Shown here: positions 57,575 to 64,000 of the stretch, one piece after another
Layout of the letters: every line of letters starts with the position of its first letter
Numbering within the stretch: position 1 is the first letter of the stretch
From: Rhodopseudomonas faecalis
Lineage (GTDB): Bacteria; Pseudomonadota; Alphaproteobacteria; Rhizobiales; Xanthobacteraceae
Direction: 5' to 3'
DNA length: 64,000 bases
NCBI RefSeq assembly: GCF_003217325.1
Contig: NZ_QJTI01000018.1
Span: 23,074 to 87,073, forward strand
The notes under the pieces: model-generated
What the model was told of the DNA's origin: nothing
The model's input: only the letters and a program-made list of their open reading frames with translations
Database searches by the model: none
Made by a program: the position numbers and the translations under genes

Positions 57575-58438
57575 ATGACCAAGCCCATGAAAATCGCATT
57601 CCAGGGGGAACCGGGAGCCAACTCGCATTTGGCGATCGCGGAAGCTTTTCCGGATGTCGAGGCGCTGCCCTGCCCCACCTTTGAAGACGCGCTGTCGGCG
57701 ATCAGCTCGGGCGAAGTCGATCTCGGCATGATCCCGATCGAGAATTCGGTGGCCGGCCGCGTCGCCGACATTCATCACCTGCTGCCGACCTCGGGCCTGC
57801 ACATCGTCGGCGAGTGGTTTTTGCCGATCCATCATCAATTGATGGCGCTGCCCGGCGCCAAGCTCAGCGATATCAAGACCGTCGAAAGCCACGTGCACGC
57901 GCTCGGCCAGTGCCGCCGCATCATCCGCAAGCACGGTTTTCGGCCGATCGTCGCCGCCGACACCGCCGGCTCGGCGCGGGTCGTGTCGGAGCGCGGCGAC
58001 AAGAGCTGCGCCGCGATCGCCTCGCCGCTGGCCGCCAAAATCTATGGCCTCGATATTCTGATCGAGAACATCGAGGACGAGACCCACAACACCACAAGGT
58101 TCGTGATGCTGTCGCGCACGCCGCGCTGGGCGGCGCAGGACTCCGGTCAGTTGATCACCAGCTTTGTGTTCCGGGTGCGCAACCTGCCGGCCGCGCTGTA
58201 CAAGGCGCTCGGCGGCTTTGCCACCAACGGCGTCAACATGACCAAGCTGGAAAGCTACATGGTCGATGGCAGCTTCTTTGCCACGCAGTTTTATGCCGAC
58301 GTGGAAGGCCATCCCGAAGACCGCGGCCTAGCCTTCGCGCTCGACGAGCTGAAATTCTTCTCGCGCGAATTCCGGATCGTCGGCGTCTATCGCGCCCATC
58401 CGTTCCGCGCCACCATCGGCGACGACCAGACCGCCTGA
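57575..58438 (+). CDS. pheA: Prephenate dehydratase
   Basis: Converts prephenate to phenylpyruvate in phenylalanine synthesis. The 287-residue protein has a catalytic domain (IAFQGEPGANSHLAIAEAFP, GEVDLGMIPIENSVAGRVAD, and the TRF motif in HNTTRFVMLSR near 172-182) and a C-terminal ACT domain (TSFVFRVRNLPAALYKALGG, NGVNMTKLESYMVDGSFFAT) that binds phenylalanine for feedback control. There is no chorismate mutase domain. It appears cotranscribed with kdsB. Confidence 0.94.
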   Translation: MTKPMKIAFQGEPGANSHLAIAEAFPDVEALPCPTFEDALSAISSGEVDLGMIPIENSVAGRVADIHHLLPTSGLHIVGEWFLPIHHQLMALPGAKLSDIKTVESHVHALGQCRRIIRKHGFRPIVAADTAGSARVVSERGDKSCAAIASPLAAKIYGLDILIENIEDETHNTTRFVMLSRTPRWAAQDSGQLITSFVFRVRNLPAALYKALGGFATNGVNMTKLESYMVDGSFFATQFYADVEGHPEDRGLAFALDELKFFSREFRIVGVYRAHPFRATIGDDQTA

Positions 58439-58937
58439 CCTGGCATATTGCACAGCTGACGCAGCCGCCGTCTTCAGCCGGACCGCGCGCGGCCCGGCAG
58501 TCCGCATTGCGGCTTGATCAATAGCGCGGCCCCCGGCGCCAGCGCCTCACTTACCTTATTGCCCACCCAATCAGGCTCGTCCCGGCCACCCGCGAGCGAC
58601 CGCGGCGCCAAACCTCATTGGGCAGTTTCGGCTGAACCAAATCTACCCGGCACGTTTCCCACCTGCATTCACAGCCCGATTCCAGCTCCGGAACCCGGCT
58701 ATCTTCTTTGATTTTTCGATATATTTACTGAAACACCCGAAAACGCGCCCCGCCCACTCTATCGATCCATCATCGCATCCACCGGCGCAAAACCCGGAAT
58801 GGTGGGCAAATTCCCAACCCGTAAATGTCCGGGGTGGGCTATTTCAGTAATCAACCGTTTCGTACAATGCGGCACGCTTGCCCAGCAGGGACTGAGCGTG
58901 TGTGAGATTCGCCTAACCGGGCGCCTTTGGAGCTAAC
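58439..58937. other. 499-base gene-free stretch between pheA and metF
   Basis: No reading frame here looks like a gene. It contains a GC hairpin near 58480-58500 after pheA, an AT-rich patch at 58700-58735, and a matched pair of distant repeats TTACTGAAA (58725-58733) and TTTCAGTAA (58842-58850). The latter pair lies in the likely metF leader. I could not match it to a known SAM, SAH or cobalamin riboswitch. Confidence 0.5.
58725..58850. repeat. Distant inverted repeat in the metF leader
   Basis: TTACTGAAA at 58725-58733 and its exact complement TTTCAGTAA at 58842-58850 are extended by CACCC after the first and GGGTGGGC before the second. They could close a 126-base RNA domain or be two half-sites for a regulator. 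Confidence 0.45.
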
Positions 58938-59840
58938 TTGAAAATGAGCGACGTGATGCCCGCCATCGCCACCCGGCCTTCGATCTCGTTCGAGTTCTTC
59001 CCGCCGAAGACCGAGGAGATGGAGCGTTCGCTGTGGGAGGCCATCAACCGGCTGGCGCCGCTGCACCCGGATTTCGTGTCGGTGACCTATGGCGCCGGCG
59101 GTTCGACCCGCGAGCGCACCCACGCCACCATCGCCCGCATCATTGCCGAGACCGATCTGACGCCGGCCGCGCATCTGACCTGCGTCAACGCCAGCCGGGC
59201 CGATATCGACGAGGTGGTGCGGCGCTATCATGAGATCGGCGTGCGCCATATCGTGGCGCTGCGCGGCGACCCGACCACCGGGATCGGCACGCCCTATGTC
59301 GCCCATCCGCAAGGCTACCAGACCTCGGCCGAGCTGGTCGCCAGCATCAAGCGCACCTATCCCGAAATCGAAGTGACGGTGTCGGCCTATCCGGAAAAGC
59401 ATCCGGAGAGCCGCGATTTCGATGCCGATATCGATACGCTGCAAGCCAAGATCGACGCCGGCGCGACCCGCGCCATCACCCAGGTGTTCTTCGATAACGA
59501 ATTGTATTTCCGTTATCTCGACCGGGTGCGCGCCCGCGGCATCACCATTCCGATCGTGCCCGGCATCATGCCGATGCACAATTTCAAGCAGGCCTATGGC
59601 TTTGTGACCCGCGCCGGCACCACAGTGCCGGCCTGGTTCGCCGCACAATTTGAAGGGCTCGACGACGATCCGGAGACCCGCAGGCTGGTCGCCGCCACCA
59701 TCGCCGCCGGCCAGGTGCACAAGCTCGCCAAGCACGGCGTCGATGCCTTCCACTTCTACACCATGAACCGCGCGGACCTGGTGTTCGCCATCAGCCATCT
59801 GCTCGGCATCCGTCCGACGGGCGCGAAGAAAGCTGCCTAA
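58938..59840 (+). CDS. metF: 5,10-methylenetetrahydrofolate reductase
   Basis: Makes 5-methyltetrahydrofolate, the methyl donor for MetH, using FAD and NADH. The 300-residue protein has [20 protein letters not shown] at the N-terminus, [30 protein letters not shown] and [20 protein letters not shown], all typical of the TIM-barrel enzyme. TTG 58938 lies six bases after GGAG; ATG 58944 is the alternative. MetH starts one base after the metF stop, so the two enzymes are made as a pair. Confidence 0.95.
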   Translation: MKMSDVMPAIATRPSISFEFFPPKTEEMERSLWEAINRLAPLHPDFVSVTYGAGGSTRERTHATIARIIAETDLTPAAHLTCVNASRADIDEVVRRYHEIGVRHIVALRGDPTTGIGTPYVAHPQGYQTSAELVASIKRTYPEIEVTVSAYPEKHPESRDFDADIDTLQAKIDAGATRAITQVFFDNELYFRYLDRVRARGITIPIVPGIMPMHNFKQAYGFVTRAGTTVPAWFAAQFEGLDDDPETRRLVAATIAAGQVHKLAKHGVDAFHFYTMNRADLVFAISHLLGIRPTGAKKAA

Positions 59841-59841
59841 T

Positions 59842-63678
<3,837 letters not shown>

Positions 63679-63805
63679 GTTGCGAGGAAGCTATTCAGTG
63701 CAGGGCTTTGCAAGGCATGGCCCTTGATCTGGATTACTTCGCTACGCTCGCAATTGTGCATGTTCAACAATTCGGTGATCGAATCCGCCCTTCAGGGAGG
63801 CTTCG
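63679..63805. other. Repeat remnant and possible insertion-element left end
   Basis: TGGATTACTTCGCTACGCTCGCAAT at 63730-63754 resembles the tail of dispersed repeats common in this family. From 63761 TGTTCAACAATTCGGTGATC could be the left terminal repeat of an insertion element because it starts with TGT shortly before a transposase-like gene. The partner end is outside the window. Confidence 0.3.
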
Positions 63806-64000
63806 ATGCGTGACAATAGCTTTGATCGGACGATCGAACGGAATTACATCCAGAAGTGGCGTTTTCTGATCGCCGAGTACGAGGCGGTGAAGGAAGGTCG
63901 CTCGACCCAATTCCGTCGAGTGGGCGACTTTTACCGTCATCACGGCACGTGCTCGCAAACCTTCCGGAAGTACTACAACCGCTATCTGCAGAGCGGTGAT
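63806..64000 (+). mobile_element. Transposase-like gene, N-terminal part (truncated by window)
   Basis: ATG 63806, after the strong ribosome-binding site CAGGGAGGC, opens a frame of 65 codons to the window end. The sequence begins MRDNSFDRTIERNYIQKWRF and continues with RVGDFYRHHGTCSQTFRKYY, a helix-turn-helix DNA-binding segment. This resembles N-termini of integrase-type (DDE, IS481/IS3-like) transposases common in Bradyrhizobiaceae. The catalytic core is beyond the edge, so the family and intactness cannot be settled. Confidence 0.65.

Noticed and set aside
58439..58937. SAM, SAH or cobalamin riboswitch before metF
   Set aside because: I looked for conserved cores of these classes and could not match them; only an unexplained inverted repeat remains.

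Overview
The window is high-GC DNA with dense, tightly packed genes. It fits an alphaproteobacterium of the Rhodopseudomonas/Bradyrhizobium group. Supporting signs are a CycM-type membrane cytochrome c, a Tal-Pgi fusion, a DUF6894-type protein, a complete Tad (Flp) pilus locus, a GlgE/TreS glucan cluster, and the nested palindromic intergenic repeats common in that family. No rRNA, tRNA or CRISPR array was seen. The assignment rests on gene content and sequence recognition, not on a database search.

Layout. 1-1363: end of a DUF6894-type gene and a proline iminopeptidase. 1570-7721: a translationally coupled pentose-phosphate operon (tal-pgi fusion, gnd, zwf, pgl). 7731-24069: an alpha-glucan/trehalose cluster. 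GH15 and malQ lie on the minus strand; glgE, treS-maltokinase, glgB, glgX and treY lie on the plus strand. The usual partner treZ is not present. 24227-29936: assorted housekeeping genes (PHA-system protein, DUF3309 miniprotein, LigD, basic DUF6496-like protein, TusA, UreE with a metal-binding tail, MESH1-like HD hydrolase). 30395-32627: an RNA-remodelling group (DEAD-box helicase, IF-1 paralogue, cold-shock protein) ending at a strong terminator, followed by a palindromic repeat. 32930-44883: the Tad pilus locus, with three minor-pilin/secretin-accessory genes on the minus strand, then flp pilin, cpaA, cpaB, cpaC, cpaD, cpaE, cpaF, tadB and tadC on the plus strand, and tadD on the minus strand. 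45011-55558: M17 aminopeptidase and NlpC/P60 peptidase converge on a six-gene minus-strand operon (two YejA-type binding proteins, YejB, YejE, YejF, Nudix hydrolase). 55919-58438: cycM, kdsB, pheA. 58938-63678: metF-metH. 63806-64000: start of a transposase-like gene.

How the genes work together. The first operon supplies NADPH and pentoses from glucose-6-phosphate. The next cluster links trehalose, maltose-1-phosphate and branched alpha-glucan (TreS makes maltose, its kinase domain makes maltose-1-phosphate, GlgE polymerises it, GlgB branches, GlgX/MalQ/GH15 break down or rearrange). The Tad locus encodes a full adhesive pilus machine; three near-consensus CtrA-like boxes sit in its control regions. 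The Yej operon beside two cytoplasmic peptidases looks like a peptide-salvage locus, possibly for cell-wall peptides; this is inference and the most interesting functional hypothesis here.
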